From BACL11 sp945865535 (lineage in GTDB: Bacteria; Bacteroidota; Bacteroidia; Flavobacteriales; BACL11): DNA of 64,000 bases. Shown piece by piece: positions 1 to 6,749 of the stretch (the stretch's first letter is position 1; every line of letters begins with the position of its first letter). The position numbers were made by a program, and so were the translations under genes. The notes under the pieces are model-generated. The model made no database searches. It saw only the letters and a list, made by a program, of their open reading frames with translations, and was not told the DNA's origin. The stretch spans positions 1 to 64,000 of the forward strand of contig CANNBA010000001.1 in NCBI GenBank assembly GCA_947502765.1. The letters run 5' to 3'.

Positions 1-8
1 TGATAACA

Positions 9-120
9 GCGGTTTAGCAAAAGTGGCGGTTCAGTGCTTCGTATGACAGTTTATCGTAAATTTGAAGTGTGTGCTTCGTATGAAAGTTCAGTGGTAAAAT
101 CGCCACCTTCGCCAAGCCGC
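9..120. repeat. Structured repeat: 20-bp imperfect inverted arms with an internal direct repeat
   Basis: The arms at 9-28 and 101-120 are inverted copies of each other, matching at about 15 of 20 positions (GCGG..T..GC.AA.GTGGCG). Between them an 18-base unit beginning GTGCTTCGTATGA occurs twice, at 34-51 and 71-88, with one mismatch. No coding frame is evident. It lies 15 bases beyond the stop of the DUF4248 gene, inside the higher-GC element. It could be a miniature mobile element, a recombination site or a structured RNA. It resembles no family I can name, and no second copy was seen in the window. Confidence 0.6.
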
Positions 121-135
121 AAACCGTCAAAAAAA

Positions 136-357
136 TCACGGCTCCCCAAACTCCTCAACAATAACCTTGACATGAGCTGGAGTTAATAAGCGATTGCCAG
201 GCTTGTAACCGAGGCTTCGAAGCATTGGTAAAACCGTGTCACTTAATTTGATCCATCTGCGCAATTGAGCACTTGCACTTTTTTTTGATATGTTAGGAAA
301 ATAGAGCTGTGCAAGCTCACAGTAACCGTATGATTTAATTCTAAATTTATCTTCCAT
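136..357 (-). CDS. DUF4248 domain protein
   Basis: A 73-residue basic protein that matches the DUF4248 pattern along its whole length: an N-terminal IKSYG..ELAQLYFPN segment, a central RRWI motif, and a C-terminal LTPAHVKVIVEEFGEP block. The family is confined to Bacteroidota, usually 65-80 residues long, and is common in integrated elements. Its function is unknown, though the size and charge would suit a small helical DNA-binding protein (inference). It lies downstream of the integrase on the same strand but beyond a strong terminator, so it probably has its own promoter. Its GC content is above that of the core genes, as for the integrase. Confidence 0.85.
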   Translation of the reverse strand: MEDKFRIKSYGYCELAQLYFPNISKKSASAQLRRWIKLSDTVLPMLRSLGYKPGNRLLTPAHVKVIVEEFGEP

Positions 358-386
358 TTTCTAAACTGGTCTAATTGGGTATAAAA

Positions 387-412
387 AAAGCCCTGGGGTT
401 TCCAGGGCTTTA
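387..412 (-). terminator. Rho-independent terminator of the integrase gene
   Basis: A 10-bp stem (AAAGCCCTGG / CCAGGGCTTT) with a short loop is followed on the minus strand by a run of seven T. It sits just after the integrase stop codon and before the DUF4248 gene. Confidence 0.85.
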
Positions 413-415
413 AGT

Positions 416-1660
416 TTAATTTGACATTGCTAATCGGCTACCTATTTTGGAGGATAGTCGCTCCATATCTTCGCCAACCTTTTTATCTACAATTCGGGCA
501 TAGTGCTGGGTGCTTGTAATGTTTTTGTGTCCAAGCATTTTACTTACCGATTCAATGGGAACTCCGTTCATCATCGTCAAAGTTGTTGCAAACGTGTGAC
601 GAGCGATGTGATAAGATAATTTTTTTGTTATGCCACAGAAGTCTGCTAGCTCTTTAAGGTAGGCATTCATCTTTTGATTGCTCAGTATGGGCAATACGAG
701 GTCTTCAGCTTCAAGTAAATCCAATTGAACATACTTCGCTATGATTTGCATTGGAACGTCTAATAAAGGCACGTTTGCGCGTCCACCTGTTTTTTGCCTT
801 TTGGTTTTAATCCAATATCCAGCTTCATTCCTTTCGATTTCACACCGTTTAAGTTTTTTCACGTCAGCATAAGCCAAACCAGTAAAACAAGAAAAAACAA
901 AAAAGTCCCTAACCCTAGTAAGTCTGTCAAATGACGAGTTGTACTCCATGATTGATTTCAATTCATCTTCTGTAAGGTAGGGGCGGTCAACTTCTTTCAT
1001 AGTTAGACTGATTCCTGCAAATGGATCCTTTAATATCCATCCATGACGGAGACATCGATACGTTATCCTTTTAAGATTTTGCAGGAACTTATTTGTGGTG
1101 TTGAAACTGCAACCCTTTTCCGTTTTCAAATACAAACCAAATTCAGTAACCATGTAATGATCGATGGATTTAATCGGCACATCGCTGGCTTTGTATTTGA
1201 TTTTTAGAAAATTCGAGAAATGATTTTTAGCAGCATTATACTTTTGGCAAGTAGCATAGGTACTTTCCTTTCCGATTAATTTGCGAAGTCCCTCAATGTG
1301 GTCTTCCCAAATTTCAATAATCATTTTGGCTTTTGCTGTGTTTACTCCGAGTACCGCATCACGCAAAAGTTGCGGAGTAACGGTATCGTACATGGTAATG
1401 AGCTCGCTGTACTTTTGGCGAGTTCGTGTGATCACGGAATCAATGTAATCATTGAATTCACGAGCTTCGTGAGAGCGGCCAATTACTTTGGCGCGTTTAG
1501 AATCCCAGTCTTTGGACTGAATACTTCGCTGGAGCTGTAAAACTACACGTTCTCCATTGATGTTAATTTTCATAAGAACGGGAACTTCACCGTTCTTTTT
1601 TTCTTTGGTTCTGCTGATGTAAACAACCAGCGAGAAGTTTGATTTTTGACTTGACGACAT
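416..1660 (-). CDS. Tyrosine site-specific integrase of an integrative element (IntDOT-like)
   Basis: A 414-residue tyrosine recombinase of the Bacteroidota mobile-element type. The order is an N-terminal arm-binding domain (about 8-95), a SAM-like core-binding domain (about 110-215) and a catalytic domain (about 225-405). Visible catalytic residues are H351, R354, H378 and the nucleophile Y387 (QHYARI). The first catalytic Arg, normally in TGLR, is Ala263 (TGLAYADV). IntDOT of CTnDOT is also known to lack this Arg, so the enzyme may still be active. It is oriented away from an adjacent tRNA-Ser gene, with a box array between them, which suits integration at that tRNA. A TACATTTG promoter lies 43 bases upstream. 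GC content is clearly higher than in the core genes. Part of the element lies outside the window. Confidence 0.95.
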   Translation of the reverse strand: MSSSQKSNFSLVVYISRTKEKKNGEVPVLMKININGERVVLQLQRSIQSKDWDSKRAKVIGRSHEAREFNDYIDSVITRTRQKYSELITMYDTVTPQLLRDAVLGVNTAKAKMIIEIWEDHIEGLRKLIGKESTYATCQKYNAAKNHFSNFLKIKYKASDVPIKSIDHYMVTEFGLYLKTEKGCSFNTTNKFLQNLKRITYRCLRHGWILKDPFAGISLTMKEVDRPYLTEDELKSIMEYNSSFDRLTRVRDFFVFSCFTGLAYADVKKLKRCEIERNEAGYWIKTKRQKTGGRANVPLLDVPMQIIAKYVQLDLLEAEDLVLPILSNQKMNAYLKELADFCGITKKLSYHIARHTFATTLTMMNGVPIESVSKMLGHKNITSTQHYARIVDKKVGEDMERLSSKIGSRLAMSN

Positions 1661-1703
1661 TTGGCACTAATTTTTTACGTTGTGCCCCCCTTTAAATGTT
1701 TTA

Positions 1704-1711
1704 CAAATGTA
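1704..1711 (-). promoter_or_regulatory. TAnnTTTG promoter element of the integrase
   Basis: TACATTTG on the minus strand, 43 bases before the integrase ATG at 1660, matches the Bacteroidota -7 consensus. No convincing -33 element is obvious. The outermost GTCT box (1755) lies about 45 bases upstream, so integrase binding there could feed back on this promoter (inference). Confidence 0.45.
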
Positions 1712-1754
1712 CGTTTCCAAAGAGGAAAATAGTCGCCTAACTCATTGTTATTCA

Positions 1755-1925
1755 GTCTTATTATGTCTATTAGCGTCTAGTTGCTTGGTTTCTTTTTTGG
1801 CTTCTAAAAAAAGAAACCCCCTAAGAAACCAAAAGTATAGACAAACCTAGACTTTTTTAGAATTTGAAGAACATAAAAAAAGCGTGCAAAACCTTGATTT
1901 TACACGCTTTTAGACTGTTTTAGAC
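1755..1925. other. Palindromic array of 10-bp-phased GTCTA/TAGAC boxes, probable integrase attachment region
   Basis: GTCTT 1755, GTCTA 1765 and GTCTA 1775 are mirrored by TAGAC 1838, TAGAC 1848 and TAGAA 1858. TTGGTTTCTT at 1785-1794 is mirrored by AAGAAACCAA at 1823-1832. All three pairings share the centre 1808.5. A further TAGAC pair stands at 1911 and 1921, again 10 bases apart and 73 bases from the pair at 1838/1848. It ends 10 bases short of the tRNA-Ser 3' end. Helically phased repeats beside an integrase gene and a tRNA are typical of arm-type and core-type recombinase sites. The role is inferred; the repeats are directly visible. Confidence 0.7.
1878..1911 (-). terminator. Terminator downstream of tRNA-Ser
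   Basis: On the minus strand AAAAGCGTG pairs with CACGCTTTT, with an inner AAAA/TTTT extension around a six-base loop, and is followed by a T-run. It begins about 25 bases after the tRNA 3' end. The inverted repeat is nearly symmetric, so it may work in both directions. Confidence 0.8.
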
Positions 1926-1935
1926 AATCTGTCTG

Positions 1936-2020
1936 CGGAGAGAGAGGGATTCGAACCCCCGGTACATTGCTGTACAACGGTTTTCAAGACCGCCGCATTC
2001 GACCACTCTGCCATCTCTCC
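1936..2020 (-). tRNA. tRNA-Ser (anticodon UGA)
   Basis: The minus strand folds as a class II tRNA of 85 bases. The acceptor stem GGAGAGA pairs with TCTCTCC, the anticodon loop is CTTGAAA giving UGA, and there is a long variable arm. The T-loop is TTCGAAT on a GGGGG/CCCTC stem. The discriminator base is G and CCA is not encoded (GCAG follows). A long variable arm with a UGA anticodon identifies a serine tRNA reading UCA and related codons. Its 3' end faces the integrase and the box array, so it is the likely integration target of the element on the left. Confidence 0.97.
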
Positions 2021-2033
2021 AAATTTCGGACTG

Positions 2034-2041
2034 CAAAAATA
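2034..2041 (-). promoter_or_regulatory. TAnnTTTG promoter element of tRNA-Ser
   Basis: TATTTTTG on the minus strand lies 13 bases upstream of the tRNA 5' end, giving a start about 6-8 bases before the mature tRNA. Confidence 0.5.
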
Positions 2042-2184
2042 GAAATATTTTGAAACCTCATACATCTTTACAATCTTATTTTAGAAATAATGAATTTACC
2101 ATTTTCATAGTATTCGTAATCCTCTTGAAAAATATATTTTTATCACATCTTTAGTGCCTGCTAATTATATCATTCTAGAAGTTC

Positions 2185-2192
2185 TATATTTG
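2185..2192 (+). promoter_or_regulatory. TAnnTTTG promoter giving a leaderless acyltransferase mRNA
   Basis: TATATTTG ends five bases before the ATG at 2198. Transcription from this -7 element should start at or next to the ATG. Confidence 0.6.
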
Positions 2193-2197
2193 CGACC

Positions 2198-3058
2198 ATG
2201 ATTACAAAGATTCTGTATTACATCTTAGTTTTACCAATTTCTTTGCTTCCCCTACCTATCTTATATCTTTTTTCTGATATTCTCTATTTAATAATTTATA
2301 AGGGTATTGGTTATAGAAAAGCAGTGGTGTTCACTAATCTTAAAAAATCATTTCCTGAAAAATCAGAAAAAGAAATTATTCAAATTAAAACTGATTTTTT
2401 TAAACATTTTTTTGATTTGATTGTAGAAATTATTAAAATGATATCTGCCGGAAAATCTTTTTTAAATAATAGGGTTACAATTACTAATGCTGAACTGATA
2501 AATAATTATGCCGAAAAAAAACAAACAATAATTTTAGTGTTTGGCCATTTTAATAATTGGGAATGGGTAGGACAAAAACTATCGATTTCAGCAAAACAAA
2601 AAGTAGTAGGTATTTACAAGCCACTTAACAATACAAGATTTGATAGTCTTTTAAAAAAAGCAAGAACTAAATTTGGAGCTATTGCAGTAAGCATGGAAGA
2701 AAGTATGCGCTACATACTAAACACAAAAACTGAAACTCAGATTATAGGAATCATTGCCGATCAAAATCCAGTAGTTAATCCTACTACAAAATGGCATCCA
2801 TTTTTCGGTAGAGAAGTTCCTGTTTTTATGGGTGCTGAAAAGATTGCAAAAAAAATGGATTATCCTGTGATTTTTTGTGATATGCAAAAGATTGGAAGCG
2901 GAGAGTATACTATTACTTTTGAGCATTTGGTAGAAAACCCAAAAGAAACATTTGAAGGAGAAATAACAAAACGCTATTTTGAGCGTTTAGAAAAACAAAT
3001 AAGCCAAATCCCTAGCCAATGGCTATGGTCCCATAAAAGATGGAAACACAAAAGATAA
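2198..3058 (+). CDS. Lipid A biosynthesis acyltransferase, LpxL/HtrB family
   Basis: A 286-residue protein with an N-terminal membrane anchor (about 5-32) and the HX4E catalytic motif at H117/E122 (GHFNNWE). The order and length fit the LpxL/LpxM family of inner-membrane lysophospholipid acyltransferases, which add secondary acyl chains to lipid A. The later FGREVPVFMGAEKIAKK block is also characteristic. It ends HKRWKHKR, a usual family C-terminus. Its last 19 bases overlap the start of the following glycosyltransferase gene, so the two are probably translated together. The acyl chain specificity cannot be read from the sequence. Confidence 0.9.
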   Translation: MITKILYYILVLPISLLPLPILYLFSDILYLIIYKGIGYRKAVVFTNLKKSFPEKSEKEIIQIKTDFFKHFFDLIVEIIKMISAGKSFLNNRVTITNAELINNYAEKKQTIILVFGHFNNWEWVGQKLSISAKQKVVGIYKPLNNTRFDSLLKKARTKFGAIAVSMEESMRYILNTKTETQIIGIIADQNPVVNPTTKWHPFFGREVPVFMGAEKIAKKMDYPVIFCDMQKIGSGEYTITFEHLVENPKETFEGEITKRYFERLEKQISQIPSQWLWSHKRWKHKR

Positions 3059-4056
3059 AAACAGCAGTTGTTGTTCTTAATTGGAACGGAAAAGAATGGC
3101 TTGAAAAGTTTTTGCCTACATTGGCAAGGTACAGCCAAGATGCTAGTGTTTTTATAGCTGATAATGGCTCAACTGATGATTCTGTGAGTTTTGTGAAAGA
3201 AAGTTTTCCTAAAGTAAAACTTATTATTAATAAAACTAATGGCGGTTATGCTAAAGGATATAATGATGCCTTAAAACAAATCTCTGCAGAATATTTTGTT
3301 CTGATTAACTCTGATATTGAAGTAAGTGAAAATTGGCTCTCTCCTATTATTACTTTGATGGATACTAACACAACTATTGCAGCTTGCCAACCAAAATTAT
3401 TAGATTATAATAATAAAACAAAATTTGAATATGCCGGTGCTAGTGGAGGCTTTATTGATAATTTAGGTTATCCTTTTTGCAGAGGAAGAATATTTAATGA
3501 TTTGGAAGAAGACAAAGGCCAATACAATGATGCAATAGAAGTTTTCTGGGCAACAGGCGCTTGCTTATTTGTACGAGCATCTCACTTTTGGGAAGTTGGA
3601 GGTTTAGATCAAGATTTCTTTGCTCATCAAGAAGAAATTGATTTGTGTTGGCGATTAAAAAATAAAGGATATACCATTATGGTGGAGCCAAAATCTGTGG
3701 TGTATCATGTGGGTGGAGGAACCTTAAATGCTGACTCCCCTTTTAAAACTCATCTTAATTTTAGAAACAACCACTGCATGCTTTTTAAGAATTTACCAAT
3801 TACTTCTTTAGTTACTGTTATACCTATAAGGCTAATTCTTGATGGTTTAGCTGCATTTACTTTTCTAAAACAAACAAAAGGCTTGCAACATTTTTTAGCC
3901 ATTGCTAAAGCACATTTTTCTTTTTATTTTGAAATTCCTAAACTTATTACAAAAAGAGAAAAAATTGCTCAGAAAAGTAACTTAATTGGCAAAGTCAATT
4001 ATTCTATATTGCTGAAAAACAAACTAAAAGGAATAAAGACTTTCTCAGATTTATAG
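3040..4056 (+). CDS. Family 2 glycosyltransferase (GT-A fold)
   Basis: A 338-residue GT2 enzyme. The N-terminus VVVLNWNGKEWLEKFL is typical of the rhamnosyltransferase-like (WbbL) branch. DNGSTDDS (about 41-48) binds the nucleotide sugar and INSDIEV (D92) supplies the metal-binding DxD-type motif. ATGACLFVRASHFWEVGGLDQDFFAHQEEIDL marks the acceptor-side ED motif region. A hydrophobic stretch near 245-285 may associate with the membrane. Overlap with the acyltransferase gene suggests a joint role in envelope glycolipid or lipopolysaccharide assembly, but donor and acceptor are unknown. Confidence 0.9.
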   Translation: METQKIKTAVVVLNWNGKEWLEKFLPTLARYSQDASVFIADNGSTDDSVSFVKESFPKVKLIINKTNGGYAKGYNDALKQISAEYFVLINSDIEVSENWLSPIITLMDTNTTIAACQPKLLDYNNKTKFEYAGASGGFIDNLGYPFCRGRIFNDLEEDKGQYNDAIEVFWATGACLFVRASHFWEVGGLDQDFFAHQEEIDLCWRLKNKGYTIMVEPKSVVYHVGGGTLNADSPFKTHLNFRNNHCMLFKNLPITSLVTVIPIRLILDGLAAFTFLKQTKGLQHFLAIAKAHFSFYFEIPKLITKREKIAQKSNLIGKVNYSILLKNKLKGIKTFSDL

Positions 4057-4068
4057 TTGCCTAAAATT

Positions 4069-4236
4069 TTATTCAAATAATTCATGCATTATTTGTCCTT
4101 CTATATGTTCAGGATTAAGATGTAATAGCTCAGCAATTGTTGCAGAAATATCAATTAGTTCTGTTCTAGTGTCTATAATCCCTTGTTTAAAATCGGGGCC
4201 ATAGGTAAAGCAAGTAATACAAGTAGTAGTTTTTTC
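4069..4236 (-). pseudogene. C-terminal remnant of an alkaline-phosphatase-superfamily protein
   Basis: In one minus-strand frame the sequence reads TYGPDFKQGIIDTR, then ELIDISATIAELLHLNPEHI, then EGQIMHELFE and a stop. This is the conserved C-terminal end of secreted metallo-phosphatase/sulfatase-fold proteins in Bacteroidota, where GPGxKxG, DIxxTIAxLLG and GRxLxEIF-like blocks are standard. Only about 50 codons remain and no in-frame start precedes them. The catalytic N-terminal 400 or so residues are gone and the frame runs into the aroQ 3' end. It appears to be the stump of a deleted gene left between the glycosyltransferase and aroQ. Confidence 0.75.
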
Positions 4237-4244
4237 ATAATTAT

Positions 4245-4658
4245 TTATGTTAAAGTTAATAAGCCTGCTTTATAAGAATCCAAGCCCAAACCACAAATTA
4301 CTGCTTTGCAGTTTGGTGAGAGTAAAGATTTTTGTCTGAACTCCTCTCTAGAGTAAATATTAGAAATATGAACTTCAATTACTGGAGTTTCAATTGCTTT
4401 CACACAATCGGTTAAGGCAACTGAAGTGTGCGAGTATCCTCCAGCATTTAGCAAAATCATATCATAAGAAAAACCAACTTCTTGCAATTTATTAATAAGT
4501 TCCCCTTCTATATTGCTTTGAAAATAATCAATTTGTAAATGAGAAAATTCAACTTTTAATTTGAGAAAATAATCATCAAAAGAAACATTGCCGTAAATTG
4601 ACGGCTCTCTTTTACCTAATAAATTTAAATTTGGACCGTTAATAATTATAACCTTCAT
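4245..4658 (-). CDS. aroQ: 3-dehydroquinate dehydratase, type II
   Basis: A 137-residue type II dehydroquinase converting 3-dehydroquinate to 3-dehydroshikimate, the third step of the shikimate pathway. The N-terminus INGPNLNLLGKREPSIYG holds the catalytic Arg/Tyr lid. LLNAGGYSHTSVAL and VEVHISNIYSREEFR provide the substrate-binding Asn, His and Arg. Its length is normal for the cytosolic dodecamer-forming family. It is divergent from xerD with only 18 bases between the start codons. TAGTTTTG ends five bases before the ATG, so a leaderless mRNA is predicted. Confidence 0.97.
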   Translation of the reverse strand: MKVIIINGPNLNLLGKREPSIYGNVSFDDYFLKLKVEFSHLQIDYFQSNIEGELINKLQEVGFSYDMILLNAGGYSHTSVALTDCVKAIETPVIEVHISNIYSREEFRQKSLLSPNCKAVICGLGLDSYKAGLLTLT

Positions 4659-4663
4659 AAGAG

Positions 4664-4671
4664 CAAAACTA
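4664..4671 (-). promoter_or_regulatory. TAnnTTTG promoter giving a leaderless aroQ mRNA
   Basis: TAGTTTTG on the minus strand ends five bases before the aroQ ATG at 4658. It also lies within the 18-base gap to the divergent xerD start. Confidence 0.6.
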
Positions 4672-4676
4672 CATAA

Positions 4677-5570
4677 ATGAGTTGGGAAACATCTATAAAA
4701 GGCTTTAAATCTTACTTGCAGATTGAACGATCGCTCTCTGATAATTCAGTGCAGGCTTACATTCGTGATATAAAAAAGTTTGCTTCTTATGCCATCCCAT
4801 TAAACCTTAATGAACTTAAAATAACTAGAGAAAACATAAGTGATTTTTTAGCTGAATTAAAAGATAACAATATTTCTGCCCGCTCTCAAGCCCGTATTTT
4901 TTCAGGCATAAAAGCGTACTACAAATACCTGATTATGGAGGATTATATTAAATTCAATCCTACTGAGCTGATTGAAAGCCCTAAAATTGGCTTAAAACTC
5001 CCAGATACCCTCTCATTAATTGAGATAGATAAACTTATTGCAGCTGTCGATTTAAGCAATAGTCAAGGAGAGCGCAACAGAGCTATACTTGAAACCCTTT
5101 ATAGTTGCGGACTTAGAGTGAGTGAATTAATTAATTTGCAATTATCAAATATTCATTTTAAAGAAGGTTACCTAAAAGTGATTGGTAAAGGAGATAAAGA
5201 ACGCTTAGCTCCTATTGGTGGTAGAGCTTTGCACTATTTAAAGATATATATTAATGAAGTTCGAAATTATCAAAGTATAAAAAAAGGACATGAGGATTTT
5301 GTGTTTTTAAACAACAGAGGAGCCAAACTCACTAGAGTAATGATATTTTTGATTATCCAAAAATTAACAGAGGTAATAGGATTGAAAAAGAAAATTAGCC
5401 CTCATACTTTTAGGCATAGTTTTGCCACTCACCTTATTGAAGGAGGCGCTGATTTACGAGCAGTACAAGAAATGCTTGGGCACGAAAGCATCACCACAAC
5501 CGAAATCTATACACATTTAGATAAAGATTACTTAAGAAGTAACATTATTCAGTTTCATCCTAGGAGTTAA
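4677..5570 (+). CDS. xerD: Tyrosine recombinase XerD (chromosome dimer resolution)
   Basis: A 297-residue Xer recombinase, standard length. It has an N-terminal SAM-like core-binding domain (about 5-90) and a catalytic domain with the full residue set: R147 (CGLRVSEL), K171, H243 and R246 (PHTFRHSFATHL), H269 (LGHE) and Y278 (EIYTHL). Xer recombinases resolve chromosome dimers at dif during division, together with FtsK. Complete catalytic residues and core-genome GC distinguish it from the element integrase at 416-1660. XerD rather than XerC is a best guess from overall similarity; no dif site was located in the window. Confidence 0.9.
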   Translation: MSWETSIKGFKSYLQIERSLSDNSVQAYIRDIKKFASYAIPLNLNELKITRENISDFLAELKDNNISARSQARIFSGIKAYYKYLIMEDYIKFNPTELIESPKIGLKLPDTLSLIEIDKLIAAVDLSNSQGERNRAILETLYSCGLRVSELINLQLSNIHFKEGYLKVIGKGDKERLAPIGGRALHYLKIYINEVRNYQSIKKGHEDFVFLNNRGAKLTRVMIFLIIQKLTEVIGLKKKISPHTFRHSFATHLIEGGADLRAVQEMLGHESITTTEIYTHLDKDYLRSNIIQFHPRS

Positions 5571-5589
5571 GCAAAAAGATGCTTTTTTT
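5569..5589 (+). terminator. Weak terminator after xerD
   Basis: A short AAGCA/TGCTT stem is followed by seven T immediately after the xerD stop. The stem is only five base pairs, so the call is tentative. Confidence 0.4.
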
Positions 5590-5622
5590 AAAGAGAGTGC
5601 TTTTAAAGTTATATAATAAATC

Positions 5623-5630
5623 TAATTTTG
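5623..5630 (+). promoter_or_regulatory. TAnnTTTG promoter giving a leaderless DUF6787 mRNA
   Basis: TAATTTTG ends four bases before the ATG at 5635. Confidence 0.6.
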
Positions 5631-5634
5631 CACT

Positions 5635-5943
5635 ATGAACAGATTTAAAGAAAAATGGGGAATTACATCCAATTTTCAATTGGTAATTATTCTTCTTGTA
5701 TTTTCGATTACCGGATCTGTTGCTGTGTGGGTTGCAAAGCCAGTACTTGATCTAGTTGGGCTGGATAAATTAGCTGTTTCTCCTTGGGTGTTTTGGCCTA
5801 TTCGTATTTTTATCATTTTTCCTATTTACCAAGTACTTATTGTGCTTATTGGAGCCATTTTTGGCCAATTTAAATTCTTTTGGGCATTTGAAAAAAAGAT
5901 GCTTGTGCGTTTAGGATTTAAGCAATTTAAAGATAGAGAGTAA
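5635..5943 (+). CDS. Small membrane protein, DUF6787 family
   Basis: A 102-residue protein with two hydrophobic helices (about 18-42 and 50-80) and a charged C-terminus (FEKKMLVRLGFKQF). The pattern, including the N-terminal KEKWGI and the WVFWPIRIFIIFPIYQ helix, fits the Bacteroidota family DUF6787, formerly mislabelled as diacylglyceryl transferase. No catalytic residues are evident and the function is unknown. It is followed 38 bases on by a methyltransferase gene that has its own TAnnTTTG element. Confidence 0.75.
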   Translation: MNRFKEKWGITSNFQLVIILLVFSITGSVAVWVAKPVLDLVGLDKLAVSPWVFWPIRIFIIFPIYQVLIVLIGAIFGQFKFFWAFEKKMLVRLGFKQFKDRE

Positions 5944-5954
5944 ATTGCTTTTCT

Positions 5955-5962
5955 TATTTTTG
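5955..5962 (+). promoter_or_regulatory. TAnnTTTG promoter of the methyltransferase gene
   Basis: TATTTTTG ends 19 bases before the ATG at 5982, predicting a short leader. Confidence 0.45.
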
Positions 5963-5981
5963 ACAACCTTAAATTGAAAGG

Positions 5982-6749
5982 ATGAAATTCATCATATCTT
6001 TAGCTACTCGTCTTATCCCAAGACATTACTTACAACATGTGAGTCATTTCTTTTTACAAATCTTTTCCCTTTTTATGAGAGGAAATAAGTTTGAAGATCC
6101 AATTAATGGTAAAAAATACCGTAAGTTATTGCCTTACGGGAGATTGCAATCGCGTGAAAATGCTCTTGCTCCCGATAGCATGAGTTTGGAAAGACACCGC
6201 TTGATGTGGCTTTTTATGCAAGAAAAAACCAACTTCTTTACTGCTAACTTGAAATTCTTGCACATTGCCCCTGAGTATTGTTTCATTAAAATATTCAAAG
6301 GGATGAAAAATTTAGATTACACTACTGGGGATTTAATTTCTCCCTGGGCTGATGTAAAGATGGATGTGCACGCTATTCCTTTTGAAGAAAATACTTTTGA
6401 AGTGGTGATTTGCAATCATGTATTGGAACATGTTGAGGACTCTCATAAAGTAATGACTGAATTCTATAGAGTAATGAAGCCAGGAGGTTGGGGAATTTTT
6501 CAAGTTCCTATTGATAATAGTAACCCAAATACTCAAGAAGATAAGAGTATTACTGATCCAAAGCAAAGAGAACTCCTCTACTGGCAAGACGATCATGTTC
6601 GCCTATTCGGACTAGACTATGGTAAAAAACTAGCAGCAGCAGGCTTTAAAGTTACTGAAAGCGACTTTATCAATGAGTTGAAGCCTGAGTTAGTGGAGCG
6701 TTATGGGCTACCAAAAGGAGAAATTCTTTACTTTTGTGAAAAGAAATAA
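5982..6749 (+). CDS. Class I SAM-dependent methyltransferase
   Basis: A 255-residue protein. The Rossmann methyltransferase core is seen as LHIAPEYCFIKIF (motif I, atypical because it lacks the usual GxGxG), MDVHAIPF (motif II/III), FEVVICNHVLEHVEDSHKVM (the Methyltransf_11 signature) and RVMKPGGWGIFQVP. The first 45 residues contain a weakly hydrophobic helix. The final residues before the stop are YFCEKK. The substrate is unknown; the family includes small-molecule and glycan methylases. The next gene starts directly after the stop, so the two are probably co-transcribed. Confidence 0.85.
   Translation: MKFIISLATRLIPRHYLQHVSHFFLQIFSLFMRGNKFEDPINGKKYRKLLPYGRLQSRENALAPDSMSLERHRLMWLFMQEKTNFFTANLKFLHIAPEYCFIKIFKGMKNLDYTTGDLISPWADVKMDVHAIPFEENTFEVVICNHVLEHVEDSHKVMTEFYRVMKPGGWGIFQVPIDNSNPNTQEDKSITDPKQRELLYWQDDHVRLFGLDYGKKLAAAGFKVTESDFINELKPELVERYGLPKGEILYFCEKK

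Noticed and set aside
9..120. Possibility that the left-edge repeat is an integron attC site.
   Set aside because: The flanking bases do not fit the RYYYAAC/GTTRRRY core-site pattern, and the nearby integrase is not IntI-like.
1298..1540. 80-codon plus-strand ORF inside the integrase.
   Set aside because: Antisense shadow of the integrase; no independent start signal or similarity.
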